The translations under genes were made by a program, and so were the position numbers. From a bacterium (GTDB taxonomy: Bacteria > Armatimonadota > UBA5829), in contig JAJFVF010000011.1 in assembly GCA_021371935.1 (NCBI GenBank), positions 1 through 64,000 of the forward strand: 64,000 bases of DNA, given 5' to 3'. A model generated the notes under the pieces. The model was not told the DNA's origin. It did not search any database and was given only the letters and a program-made list of their open reading frames with translations. Shown here piece after piece: positions 17,890 to 26,856 of this stretch (the stretch's first letter is position 1; the number at the start of each line of letters is the position of its first letter).

Positions 17890-18984
17890 GTGTACTGGAA
17901 ACCGGCAATATGTTTATTTCTATTGCTCACAGTGATATGCACCGCTGCAGCAGCCTCGGATTGTGTATCACCATCAAACATCGTTCTCGGCAAAACGGTG
18001 ACGATCAGTGTCGAGGGCAACGACGGGAAGTTGGCCTATGAAGGCGAATCGGCGTCAGACATCACAGATGGTTCTCTGACATACATCTCGCCCGAACAGC
18101 GAAAAGAGGACGGCTGTGTAGGTTGGTGCAACAGCACTTCAGGTCAGCAGATGACAGTGACTTTGACGATTGATCTGGGTGCAAGGTATGAGATAAGTTG
18201 CATACGGTATAACACAGGCGACACAGACCATGCCGACACATGGGCAGCCGACAGCATGACCACAGCTTTAGGGACGACAAGCATTGAGCCGGGCAGTGAA
18301 GGCAGTGGCGCATGGACGAACCAATACGGCAACACAACCACCTCAAGTTTGACAATCACCCTCACCAAGACCAACTCAGGAACGGATCAGGACTGGCTCT
18401 TTATAGGCGAGATCCAGGTATGGGGAGTGCCTGCTGGTCTGCCTGATTCGGTATTGCTGGATGTAACGTTTGCTTCTCAGTTTTGCAGCACCAGTTTTGT
18501 TATCTCAAGCAATGTATGCTGTGGTCCGACATCTCTGTCCATGTGTGGATGCTATGCCAATGGTCTGACTGATGTCTGCGATCACATCACCGCCATCAAT
18601 ACCTATTTGGGTCGTTCGACAGACTGCAGCGGAACCGGTGGAGTAGGCTGGGATTTGCTGCTTCAAGCTGGTGCAGGCGTGTTTGGCCTGAGTGGCCTGA
18701 CTCATGAGATATGGGATATATCGCAGATCAAGGCCGAACTGGCCGAAGGTGGTCCCATGATTGTGGGGGTAAAGGCGGGCTGTCTAAGTAATCGTGGTTA
18801 TACTTATACAGGTGGTCACTATATTGTAGCGATCGGTTATGATGCCGACGATATCATCTGCAATGATCCCGGCACAAGTTTCAACCAGCCGAAGTATTAC
18901 AGCAACTCTGATTTTACTGAAGCCATTACCGCCACCGGCTCCGGCATACCAAACGGAGTGATCCACGGGTTCAGGAAAGAGTAA
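17890..18984 (+). CDS. Secreted C39-like papain-fold protein 4, divergent copy
   Basis: A 364-residue paralogue starting at GTG with GGAGGA upstream; the signal peptide ends TAAAAS. The discoidin-like half is recognisable (LAYEGESASDITDGSLTYIS, DWLFIGEIQVWG). The peptidase half is the most divergent of the four: CCGPTSLSMCGCYANG with an extra Cys next to the nucleophile, a glycine-rich LLLQAGAGVFGLSG region, GGHYIVA and NDPG. Extra cysteines suggest disulfides. It ends just before a strong shared terminator and closes the cluster. Confidence 0.75.
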   Translation: MYWKPAICLFLLLTVICTAAAASDCVSPSNIVLGKTVTISVEGNDGKLAYEGESASDITDGSLTYISPEQRKEDGCVGWCNSTSGQQMTVTLTIDLGARYEISCIRYNTGDTDHADTWAADSMTTALGTTSIEPGSEGSGAWTNQYGNTTTSSLTITLTKTNSGTDQDWLFIGEIQVWGVPAGLPDSVLLDVTFASQFCSTSFVISSNVCCGPTSLSMCGCYANGLTDVCDHITAINTYLGRSTDCSGTGGVGWDLLLQAGAGVFGLSGLTHEIWDISQIKAELAEGGPMIVGVKAGCLSNRGYTYTGGHYIVAIGYDADDIICNDPGTSFNQPKYYSNSDFTEAITATGSGIPNGVIHGFRKE

Positions 18985-18993
18985 ATGTGAGTT

Positions 18994-19028
18994 AAGGCTG
19001 CATGGAATTTGCCTTCCATGCAGCCTTT
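18994..19028. terminator. Bidirectional terminator between convergent genes
   Basis: A 14-bp stem (AAGGCTGCATGGAA with TTCCATGCAGCCTT) around a short loop, with a T-rich side on the plus strand and A-rich on the other. It lies in the 46-bp gap between the convergent C39-like and LysM-G5 genes. Confidence 0.85.
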
Positions 19029-19030
19029 TA

Positions 19031-20026
19031 TTATCGTAACTTGATGCCGACAGCAATCCTGCGGGGTGTCGGTTCCTTAAGAATCACTTCTTCAAGCACT
19101 TCACTTCCGATCTTGTTGCCATTTTCGTAGATTGTGGCGACTTTCACCTGACGTTTACCCGAGGTTCCTGGTGAGAGCACCACGCTTTTGCCTGTAAAGA
19201 GTGTCGCGCTGGAGACTTTCTGTATGGGTGCAGGGATTTTTTCCATGCGCTCGCTCTGGTCTCTGACAATTACTGTGAGTCCCGCTTTTCGAGGCTGAGT
19301 CTGTTTGATCTTGATCTTATCGCCGATTTGCAGATGGACCAGGTCCGTATTCGAATTAAGAGAAGCAAGTTCATCCAGACTCAGGTGATTTCTTGATGCA
19401 ATTGAGGACGCGACATCGCCGCTTTCGACTGTGTATATCGCATCTTTCCTGATGGGTTCTGTAGAGTCGAATATAAGCTTGATGGCCTGTTGAGCTGTCT
19501 TACAGAAGAGCGCGGGGTTTATAGCCGCGACATCCACGGTCACGTTTTCTTTGAACTGAGGTTCTTCCGCCAGGTTTTTTGCCAACTGTCCGAATTTCAT
19601 TTTAGCCATCTCCAGCACTTCTCCAGCGGTTTTGCGGTCAGCCACTGCCACAATGGGTTTGCCGTCCACTATAACCGACCATCTCGGCGCGACGGGTGTG
19701 ACGACATGCTGGACTACTCTTATGGCCATATGACGGCTCACGGGACGCGCATTGCCGGGTGCTCTCGCAACTCGCACTTCCTGCTTGAACTCAATTTCTG
19801 CGGGGTCACAGCCGGTCTTGCGCTTAACTTCCTGGATAACGCCTCTGGCTTCCTGTTCGGAGGGCACGCACACCACAGGCCTGCCGTCCACGACGATCAC
19901 GGATTTATTGCCATGGAGCCTGCCGATGCCCCATATAGCGATGAGTATGATTGCGATGAGGGCAAAGACGATTCTTTCAATCATCAGCCGTCTTTGCAGG
20001 TTACGGATAATCTGTTCATTGTCCAT
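19031..20026 (-). CDS. Membrane-anchored LysM-G5 cell-wall protein
   Basis: A 331-residue protein. An N-terminal transmembrane helix (IVFALIAIILIAIWGIG) anchors an extracytoplasmic part. Two related segments repeat a VDGRP/VDGKP motif (VIVVDGRPVVCVPSEQEAR and SVIVDGKPIVAVADRKTAG). A LysM domain follows (YTVESGDVASSIASRNHLSL, LQIGDKIKI) and then a G5 domain to the C-terminus (FTGKSVVLSPGTSGKRQVKV, EVILKEPTPRRIAVG). This set is typical of resuscitation/YabE-like or M23-linked peptidoglycan-binding proteins, here without a catalytic domain. The start at 20026 has GGGAG about 10 bp upstream. The role is probably cell-wall binding. Confidence 0.75.
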   Translation of the reverse strand: MDNEQIIRNLQRRLMIERIVFALIAIILIAIWGIGRLHGNKSVIVVDGRPVVCVPSEQEARGVIQEVKRKTGCDPAEIEFKQEVRVARAPGNARPVSRHMAIRVVQHVVTPVAPRWSVIVDGKPIVAVADRKTAGEVLEMAKMKFGQLAKNLAEEPQFKENVTVDVAAINPALFCKTAQQAIKLIFDSTEPIRKDAIYTVESGDVASSIASRNHLSLDELASLNSNTDLVHLQIGDKIKIKQTQPRKAGLTVIVRDQSERMEKIPAPIQKVSSATLFTGKSVVLSPGTSGKRQVKVATIYENGNKIGSEVLEEVILKEPTPRRIAVGIKLR

Positions 20027-20124
20027 ATATTTGCTCCCAACTTGTCCCATCTTTTATTATAACTGACTGGTTGGTGGTGTCAAATATTGATCTTTGCGGT
20101 GCGCTCGCGTATACTTGGCTTGTA

Positions 20125-21183
20125 ATGAAATCGACAGTCGACTCTCACATATTCAGACGCATATTTGTTGGATGCGTTTCACTTCTCATATTGCTGGCGC
20201 TGGCATTTGCGCTTGACGTATCTTTTGGGCAGAGCCATATTCCAGTCGGCACAGTGGCTCGTGTCGTCGGGTCACATTTGCCCGGACTGGCGGGAAGTAT
20301 TGGCGATGTCGGGGAGACTGATCGTGCCATTATCTGGGATATCCGTGTTCCACGGGCGCTGCTGGCGTTGATCGTGGGTGCGCTGCTTGCGATGGCGGGC
20401 GCAGCACTGCAGGGTCTGCTGCTAAATCCACTTGCCGACCCATACACCGTTGGAGTTTCTTCGGGTGCGGCACTCGGCGCGGGCGTGGCGACAATCTTGG
20501 GGTTGGGCACAATAGCATACGGCTACGGAGTGCCCATGGTAGCTTTTGTTTTTGCCATGGGCGCCATGTTTGTAGTATATGCTCTTGCGCGCTCAGCCGG
20601 ACGGGTGTCGATCCATTCGTTTTTGCTGGCCGGGATAGTGGTTGGTTCATTTTTGTGGGCAATGCTGAGTTTCGTGATAGCTCTGGCGCCTCATAGTTCG
20701 GAGGGTGTGCAGTCAAGCATCATATTCTGGCTGTTGGGCAGTTTCAATGCCGCCGACTCATGGGGCTATGTGCGCATAGCCTATCCCTTTGCCATATTCG
20801 GACTGATAGCACTCTTCGCCTTTGCCAGGGACCTCAACGTTTTTTCCATGGGCGAGGAGACCGCGCGTCACCTGGGCATCGAGACCGAGAATCTCAAGGT
20901 TATTATTATCGCAGTCACATCGCTCATAACATCGGCAGCGGTTGCCGTAAGCGGGATAATAGGGTTTGTCGGATTGGTTGTGCCGCACATTTGCAGGAAA
21001 ATTTTCGGTCCCGATCACAGGATATTGATACCCACTGCCGCGATAGGCGGTTCAGTGCTTGCAGTGTTTGCCGATCTGGCATCGCGTGCAGTGCTGCCTC
21101 CGGGTGGTCTGCCGGTCGGGATAGTGACGGCTCTGCTGGGTGCGCCGTTCTTTTTGTATTTACTCAAGACAAGCAAAAAATAA
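20125..21183 (+). CDS. FecCD/BtuC-family ABC permease
   Basis: A 352-residue polytopic membrane protein with the family motifs WDIRVPRALLALIVGALLAM-A, LNPLADPYTVGVSSGAALGA, SGIIGFVGLVVPHICRKIFG and PPGGLPVGIVTALLGAPFF. Such permeases import ferric siderophores, haem or cobalamin with an ATPase and a binding protein. Neither partner is next to it, so it is an orphan here. No clear Shine-Dalgarno precedes the ATG at 20125; it diverges from the LysM-G5 gene with about 100 bp between. No cobalamin riboswitch is visible in that gap. Confidence 0.85.
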   Translation: MKSTVDSHIFRRIFVGCVSLLILLALAFALDVSFGQSHIPVGTVARVVGSHLPGLAGSIGDVGETDRAIIWDIRVPRALLALIVGALLAMAGAALQGLLLNPLADPYTVGVSSGAALGAGVATILGLGTIAYGYGVPMVAFVFAMGAMFVVYALARSAGRVSIHSFLLAGIVVGSFLWAMLSFVIALAPHSSEGVQSSIIFWLLGSFNAADSWGYVRIAYPFAIFGLIALFAFARDLNVFSMGEETARHLGIETENLKVIIIAVTSLITSAAVAVSGIIGFVGLVVPHICRKIFGPDHRILIPTAAIGGSVLAVFADLASRAVLPPGGLPVGIVTALLGAPFFLYLLKTSKK

Positions 21184-21216
21184 GCAGGAGACTCATCCTT
21201 CCAATACAAGCGTATC

Positions 21217-21314
21217 GAGAGGGCGAGGCTCCCGCCGAGCCATATTTCGATGTCAATTATTCAGGTTACGAAACCTTGATTGCGCTGTTGGGAGGGCGAG
21301 GCTCCTGCCGAGCC
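21217..21314 (+). repeat. Two family A repeats in direct orientation
   Basis: Copies at 21217-21241 and 21290-21314, about 73 bp apart, in the gap between the convergent permease and aldolase genes. Confidence 0.8.
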
Positions 21315-21327
21315 ACAAACATCTGGG

Positions 21328-22122
21328 TTATGAAACCATTTCTTTGCCCAGTTTTTTAGCTGTCTGAGCAAATTTGAATGCGGTATCGTTGAAGAATCCG
21401 GTAAGCGTTCTGACATCCGATCCCATCGGCAGGAATGTGTATCCCAGGTCAACGAGTTCTTCTATGTTATTGACATTACCCGTAGTGCCTGCGAATTTGC
21501 CATGTTTTGTGGCTGCTTGAGCAACCCGTTTGCGGGTTTCAATTATTCTCTCGTCGTTCCATTGCCCGGGCGCTCCAATCCCCTGGCTGAAGTCTGCAGG
21601 CCCGAAAAAGAGCATGTCTATTCCGTCGAGCGCGGCTATCGCATCCAAGTCATCGAGCGGTTCCGGGTCCTCTATCTGGACAGTGATAAACCTCTCCCTG
21701 TTGGCGAATTCCATGTATTCGACCATCTCAGCCGCGCAGAAGTCCCCATCCGAGTTACCTCCGTCGATAGGACGTCTGCCGATAGGGAAGAATCTGGTCA
21801 TTCTCACCACATTTTTCGCGTCTTCAAGGCTCATAATATGGGGGACCATTATCCCGGTCGCATCCAGCTCGAGTGGTCTTATGTAATCACTGTAGCAGCC
21901 TCGGGGGACTCTGACCATTGTGTCTGCATCATATGCTTTTGCGGCTAGTATTTGTCTTTCAATCAATGCCAGATCATTCGGAACGTGCTCCATACACAGC
22001 CACAGGCAGTCGAAACCAGCCATAGCGGCCATCTCAGCGGCTCTGGAGCTGTCCAGGTTCAGTTTGACGCAGCTTACTATTTCACCTGCCCTCAATTTCC
22101 GCAGGACTTTACTGTTTTTCAT
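21328..22122 (-). CDS. HpcH/HpaI-family aldolase
   Basis: A 264-residue class II aldolase of the 4-hydroxy-2-oxo-heptanedioate/2-dehydro-3-deoxy-glucarate type. Motifs include AGFDCLWLCMEHV, MVRVPRG, LDATGIMVPHI, VQIEDPE and LFFGPADFSQ-GIG. The Glu and Asp of ED and the PAD segment are the usual metal-binding site. It cleaves 2-keto-3-deoxy sugar acids to pyruvate plus an aldehyde in relatives. AAGGAG lies upstream of the chosen start. It follows the FAD oxidoreductase gene by 10 bp, so the two are co-transcribed and probably act in sugar-acid breakdown. Confidence 0.85.
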   Translation of the reverse strand: MKNSKVLRKLRAGEIVSCVKLNLDSSRAAEMAAMAGFDCLWLCMEHVPNDLALIERQILAAKAYDADTMVRVPRGCYSDYIRPLELDATGIMVPHIMSLEDAKNVVRMTRFFPIGRRPIDGGNSDGDFCAAEMVEYMEFANRERFITVQIEDPEPLDDLDAIAALDGIDMLFFGPADFSQGIGAPGQWNDERIIETRKRVAQAATKHGKFAGTTGNVNNIEELVDLGYTFLPMGSDVRTLTGFFNDTAFKFAQTAKKLGKEMVS

Positions 22123-22132
22123 ATCGTTCTCC

Positions 22133-24391
22133 TTATTCCTCAGGTCCAAATGCCTGTAATTCATATATTCTTGCTGACGCTGAGCCGTAAGTTGCCAGGC
22201 AATCGATTTTGATTCGCCTTGCGGCCACGGCGTCAAATTCATGCGATCTGCAGCGCTGATAATTGCCGGTCACAGCCGTTTTTTTCGTCCATGTCGATCC
22301 GTCATAGATCCATATTTTATAATCTCTCACCATTGTCTCGACCATTCCCGATCCAAGGATTCCATATGGCGGCGGCCAATATATATTCTGGTCGAGATCA
22401 GGGTCGAATACCAGGCTGACTTTATTTATGGTTCGGACTCGGTCGAATTCTATCTCTATCGACTGCGGCAGAGCCTGGTTCGGGTCCGATACCCAGCAGT
22501 TCGTCCATTTTTCGGGCCTGTTTATTCCCGTTCGCAAATTCGACCCGCCATATGGCCGCGACTGCGGCGACAGGTTGAACACGAATGTTCCCCTCGGCAT
22601 TGATCTCCACTTGATTTCGTCTGCATGCTCAAGGCTTGCCCTGTTGGTGGCGAATACTCTGGACGAATGCACCGCGCAATACACACCGGGCACGGCAGGC
22701 AGATGCACCCAATAGAGCTTTCCAGGCTCGACATCCGCATTGAATTCGAATTCGACCCATACTGCACCCTGATCGTCCGGGGTATTCTTGCCCCGGACGC
22801 ACATTGTCGCCGACGCCGTTGCAATATCCGACCGGCTGCTGAAATCGTTTATAGTGTTTGCTCTCCGCAGACCCGCTTCGATCGTAACCGGATGGTCAAG
22901 CTCAGACACCATATAGAAGCCGACTTTGCCCACCTTTGATCCGCTCACGGGAAACATCTGAGCTATTCCGCTCGACAGCTCATGCCATTCATCGGTGCCC
23001 GTAACTTCAAGAGCAGCCTCACTCGAAGTTATAATCGATGCATCTGCAACCAAATTGCCGGCATTGTTCTTAGGCAGCCCCACGATATAGCAGTCATCAT
23101 CAAGCAACTGCTGCTGCAGCTCGCGTATATGATCCTGCCCCAGTTTTCCCGGCACAGTGCCATATTTCGAGCACAGCGCCGCGGCAGTCCCCACAGCCTG
23201 ACCCATCACTGCGCAGGTCGCCATCACCCTCAGTGACCCGAGAGCCACGTGTGTGGCGCTTATGTCACGCCCTGCAAAGAGCAGATTAGGCACATTTTTC
23301 GAGTACAGCGCCCTAAGCGGCACGCTGCACGGAGCAGCCACAGGGTCCTGAACGCATGGCGGCTCTTTTGAATACATACCCTCCGGCGGGTGTATATCTA
23401 TAGGCCAGCCCCCATATGCGACCCGATCATCGAACGCCACCGCGTCCCTTATATCGTTTTGAGTTATTGTATAGTCGCCGATAAGGCGTCTGCTCTCTCT
23501 TGTAGCAATGATAGGGCTGACCCAGGTCAATTCATAGTCAGCGACGCCATGGTCACCGGAATTTTTCATGTGGTCCCACACGCCGTATACTACAGCCATC
23601 AGCTCGTCATATATATTTTCGGCGCCCTCGATCACATCGAGCATGCCGCCGTATTCAAACCACCAGAACCCGAACATTTCGCCTGTTTCAGGATCGAATA
23701 TTTCAAGCTCCGGGTGACGAAACGGAAGACTCTCGTCCGTCGGAAACTTTTTCGCCCATTCCGGGGCAGTAAACTGGACCGGCCTGCCAAGGTTTTGTGC
23801 TCTGAAATAGAGCGAGTCTCCCATTGTGCAGTTGTCGGCGGATTCCGGCGCAAGCGATTCGTCGAATTCGTCGCGCGCTTCTCGACCCATCCTGAACTCG
23901 GCTCCGGCAAGCGCTCCCAGGCTGCCATGGCCTGTGCAGTCCACAAACAGCTTACCCGAGACCATAAGTTCTTTTTCGTTAGTCATCTGCGACGCTCTGA
24001 TGGCCGTAATTGCGCCATCCTTGTCCAAAATGACGTCGCGAACAGACGCATTAAGCAGCAGCTCAAGATTTTTTTCGCGCTTTGCCATCTCCCAGAGAAT
24101 CATACTGCGAAGAGGCAGACTTCCGAGAGCGCTTTTTGAGCGATGCAGCAGTTCCAGTGCAAACTCGCCCATAAGCCCGGTCTCACGAGCATATCGAATC
24201 AGACCTTTGCCGGAGAAATCCGCCCCGCCGATGCCGATCAATATTTCACTGGAAGCGTTTCCGCCCAATACTGATCTATCCTGTATCAGGACGCTCTTGC
24301 ATCCCAGCCGGGCAGCGCTTATAGCCGCGAATGTGCCGGCCAGTCCTCCTCCCGCCACAACCACATCAGCATGAAATTTTTTCACAGTCAT
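22133..24391 (-). CDS. FAD-dependent oxidoreductase with C-terminal beta-sandwich
   Basis: A 752-residue protein. The N-terminus has a Rossmann dinucleotide fold (VVVAGGGLAGTFAAISAARLG), then GKLFVDCTGHGSLGALAGAEF and LLFAGRDISATHVALGSLRV, as in the FAD_oxidored (PF12831) family. The C-terminal third is a discoidin-like or carbohydrate-binding module (SIEIEFDRVRTINKVSLVFD, ending ARIYELQAFG). Residues about 530-542 (VRGKNTPDDQG) are encoded by a palindromic repeat identical in type to intergenic copies elsewhere. Such enzymes are common in polysaccharide-utilisation gene sets; the substrate is unknown. The aldolase gene follows it. Confidence 0.8.
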   Translation of the reverse strand: MTVKKFHADVVVAGGGLAGTFAAISAARLGCKSVLIQDRSVLGGNASSEILIGIGGADFSGKGLIRYARETGLMGEFALELLHRSKSALGSLPLRSMILWEMAKREKNLELLLNASVRDVILDKDGAITAIRASQMTNEKELMVSGKLFVDCTGHGSLGALAGAEFRMGREARDEFDESLAPESADNCTMGDSLYFRAQNLGRPVQFTAPEWAKKFPTDESLPFRHPELEIFDPETGEMFGFWWFEYGGMLDVIEGAENIYDELMAVVYGVWDHMKNSGDHGVADYELTWVSPIIATRESRRLIGDYTITQNDIRDAVAFDDRVAYGGWPIDIHPPEGMYSKEPPCVQDPVAAPCSVPLRALYSKNVPNLLFAGRDISATHVALGSLRVMATCAVMGQAVGTAAALCSKYGTVPGKLGQDHIRELQQQLLDDDCYIVGLPKNNAGNLVADASIITSSEAALEVTGTDEWHELSSGIAQMFPVSGSKVGKVGFYMVSELDHPVTIEAGLRRANTINDFSSRSDIATASATMCVRGKNTPDDQGAVWVEFEFNADVEPGKLYWVHLPAVPGVYCAVHSSRVFATNRASLEHADEIKWRSMPRGTFVFNLSPQSRPYGGSNLRTGINRPEKWTNCWVSDPNQALPQSIEIEFDRVRTINKVSLVFDPDLDQNIYWPPPYGILGSGMVETMVRDYKIWIYDGSTWTKKTAVTGNYQRCRSHEFDAVAARRIKIDCLATYGSASARIYELQAFGPEE
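22770..22802 (-). repeat. Family E palindromic repeat inside a coding sequence
   Basis: 33 bp with the core CGTCCGGGG...CCCCGGACG, matching intergenic copies at 29479-29513 and 40652-40681. It adds whole codons to the FAD oxidoreductase gene and leaves the frame open. Confidence 0.85.
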
Positions 24392-24514
24392 TCTTTACAC
24401 TAATCCACATGTACGCATCAAGCACGTCTGAGCCTATGCGACAAAAGCAGTTCCGTTTTTCGGGAGCAAATTGGCTTGGTAGGAAGCTCGCCCTTTTCGA
24501 CAAAGCTCATTATT

Positions 24515-24539
24515 GGGAGGGCGAAGCTCCTGCTGAGCC
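24515..24539 (+). repeat. Family A repeat
   Basis: Copy with GGGAGGGCGAAGCTCCTGCT core in the 208-bp gap between the FAD oxidoreductase and sialidase-like genes. Nothing else is recognisable in the gap. Confidence 0.8.
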
Positions 24540-24599
24540 GAAAATTCCGGGATAACTGAACTCTGTCATACGATAAAAACCGCTGAGATATTATAGCAA

Positions 24600-25778
24600 T
24601 TACGCTATGTCTACGCCAGGTGCTGGAAGCATTTCAATCCCGCTTAGGTCTTCTCGCACCCGCATTCGCACACCCCAGACCGCTTCGCGCCTAATCTGGT
24701 CCATTCTGATTCCCTGGTTATCCAGATAAACGGCAAATATCGATCCATCCGGCAGCAGCATCGGCTGCGTATAGCCATAGACGTCCGGATCCACGCTGAA
24801 CCCGTATTTCTTTGACGGCGAAAGCCATGTGTGTCCACCGTCTGCGCTGAGTATTGCATATACTCCGCCGTGCGTGGCGTAATTGCCATGTGTGCAGATC
24901 AGTACGCCATTATCCAGACACAGCAGATTGCATGCGAATATTCCGAGCTTACCCATGCAAAGAGGCGCGGGTTTTGTCCACGTATATCCCCCATCATCCG
25001 AAAAACACACATCGGCATAAGGGCGTGCGATCATAACCAGATGTCCGTCCGGCAGTTGTGCAATGCCCGGCTCTTCAAGCGTGTGGTCCGCTTCGACCAC
25101 CGCTATCCTTTTCCATGTGAGCCCAACGTCAGTGGATCGCATGATGGCCAGTTTGTAATGTTCGTCCTTGCCCTCGTCTTTGCCGTATATCGCCAGCAAA
25201 AGTGAGCCGTCATTTAGTGCGATAATCGGTCCGTCAGTCGCATCTCTAGTGAAACCGGTGTCCATACGCTCTGGCTCAGTCCATGTCCTGCCGCCGTCAA
25301 ATGAGCGCATCGTATATGTCATAGCGCTGCTTTTTGCGACTTCGCCTTCTCTGTCCCGATCCTCTCCATATGTAAAGAATGTGCAGATAAGAGTTCCATC
25401 CGCCGCTTCATAGATGCATGGGTGGCGATCATCGTCAGGAGTGTCAACCAGTGTCTCAGGCTTGCTCCAAGTCACTCCCTCATCTTCGGACTTGATAATC
25501 ATTGCCCTTCCGCCTGTAGGGGCTTCAACTACCCATGGCAGCGCATTTTCATATATAGGTTGAACTCTTGGGGAAGCATGCCAGTAGCCTGCGTTGAATG
25601 TAACCAGCCATGTTCCATTTTTGAGTCTGATCACCGCTTCCCATCCCACAAACCCGTTATATCCCGGAAATGGGTCCGGCTGGTTCACTCCGGGTCCCAC
25701 AAGCATTCGGCGGCACTTGGCCGCCGAAAGATTACTTTGTATTTCGTTTGTTATCTTAAGACAAACGGTATGCTCCAT
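24600..25778 (-). CDS. Sialidase-like (BNR/Asp-box) six-bladed propeller protein
   Basis: A 392-residue protein with five Asp-boxes of the S-x-D-x-G-x-T-W type: SEDEGVTW, SFDGGRTW, STDVGLTW, SDDGGYTW and SADGGHTW. This predicts a sialidase-superfamily propeller. No signal peptide is evident with the start used. The catalytic Tyr/Glu and Arg triad of true sialidases cannot be assigned with confidence, so another glycan lyase or hydrolase activity is possible. The ATG at 25778 shares one base with the stop of the pseudopilin gene (TGATG), indicating coupled translation. Confidence 0.75.
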   Translation of the reverse strand: MEHTVCLKITNEIQSNLSAAKCRRMLVGPGVNQPDPFPGYNGFVGWEAVIRLKNGTWLVTFNAGYWHASPRVQPIYENALPWVVEAPTGGRAMIIKSEDEGVTWSKPETLVDTPDDDRHPCIYEAADGTLICTFFTYGEDRDREGEVAKSSAMTYTMRSFDGGRTWTEPERMDTGFTRDATDGPIIALNDGSLLLAIYGKDEGKDEHYKLAIMRSTDVGLTWKRIAVVEADHTLEEPGIAQLPDGHLVMIARPYADVCFSDDGGYTWTKPAPLCMGKLGIFACNLLCLDNGVLICTHGNYATHGGVYAILSADGGHTWLSPSKKYGFSVDPDVYGYTQPMLLPDGSIFAVYLDNQGIRMDQIRREAVWGVRMRVREDLSGIEMLPAPGVDIA

Positions 25779-26482
25779 CAATACAAATCCCAGAGTGAAG
25801 TATCCTTGCAGAGCTTGGTTTTTTTCATCCACGAGGCATGCCCATCGCACCATGCCACAATAGCTCCTCCATTGTGACAATCGGAAACTATATATTCATT
25901 CGGCAGCTTTTTAGGTGTAGCAATATCGCTGTAGATACAGCTTTGTCCATTATATGTGTAAGGCCCATCAGTTGGTACATCGCCGCTCTGCACAGTGCGG
26001 CCAATAGAGTCGACCAGGAATACAGTTTTGGCTGGGTTCTTGACGGTGCTTGCAACGAATCCTGTCGGCACATAGCCCGGTTGTCCTTCGATATTACTTG
26101 CCAGATAGTAATAGTTGATGCCATAGCCTATAAATTTGTACCAGTATGTACCGTTATAATCAGAATATTTGCCCATTGGCCTTGCTGCGCATTCAAATAC
26201 TTTATAATTTCTCACGTATGGCATAATGTTTTCCATCCAATAATGCCAATTCGGATTCCACTGTCCCGCACCTGGCGTTGCGTAAGGACAAAGTTTCCCA
26301 TCATAATTATCACAATAGATTGTATATGCCGTAGCCAGTTGTTTCACGTTATTCAGACATGCTGCCTGTTTTCCTTTCGCTTTCGCGCCTGTGAAAACCG
26401 GAAAAAGTATCGCAGCGAGTATTGCGATAATTGCGATTACGACCAGTAGCTCAATTAATGTAAACCCCTTGACCCTTCTCAA
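25778..26482 (-). CDS. Type IV pilin-like pseudopilin, H-X9-DG type
   Basis: A 234-residue protein with the prepilin leader and methylation site KGFTLIELLVVIAIIAILAA, cut between Gly and Phe. The body continues CLNNVKQLATAYTIYCDNYD and ends in HNGGAIVAWCDGHASW, the H-X9-DG motif of the DUF1559-related pseudopilins abundant in Planctomycetes, Lentisphaerae and Armatimonadota. The start is TTG with AAGGGGG about 9 bp upstream. It is translationally coupled to the sialidase-like gene, which hints that the two products work together at the surface, though these pseudopilins often sit next to unrelated enzymes. Confidence 0.85.
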   Translation of the reverse strand: MRRVKGFTLIELLVVIAIIAILAAILFPVFTGAKAKGKQAACLNNVKQLATAYTIYCDNYDGKLCPYATPGAGQWNPNWHYWMENIMPYVRNYKVFECAARPMGKYSDYNGTYWYKFIGYGINYYYLASNIEGQPGYVPTGFVASTVKNPAKTVFLVDSIGRTVQSGDVPTDGPYTYNGQSCIYSDIATPKKLPNEYIVSDCHNGGAIVAWCDGHASWMKKTKLCKDTSLWDLY

Positions 26483-26856
26483 AATGCAAACCCCCTTCGT
26501 TACAATATATGCTACAGCATTACTTGTATTTGAAGTATACCATGCAATCAGGAAATGTCAACAGAGCATCTAAATTTTGCATATCGTATTTTGTATTGGT
26601 TATTTTGATCGGATCAACAAGCAGGGTAGTGTCTCAATTCCAGTTGTTCCGTGGATGAACGACAAGGAATCTGCTCTTAACAATGCAATACAGTTACAGT
26701 TGATGGTCGGGGGTATTCCTGCCCCCGACCCACTTCATAACAGATTGGTTTAGTCGTGTCTCATTAACCATGTTGTATATGATTACGTATTCAGCTTACA
26801 CGCGAGCAGAGTTATCAACTCCTGTGGATAACTTGTGCACAAGAAATCAGTTAGAA
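26483..26856. other. Intergenic region with repeats and one DnaA-box-like site
   Basis: It contains a family B word (TTTTGTATTGGTTATTTTG, from about 26588), a family I fragment (AAGGAATCTGC, near 26660) and a family E palindrome at 26702-26733. A single TGTGGATAA at 26823-26831 matches a DnaA box. No gene is seen. Confidence 0.6.

Noticed and set aside
20027-20124. Cobalamin riboswitch before the FecCD/BtuC permease
   Set aside because: The gap is too short and lacks the B12-box pattern.
26823-26831. DnaA-box-like TGTGGATAA as a possible replication origin
   Set aside because: Only one box is present, with no cluster and no dnaA, dnaN or parAB gene nearby.
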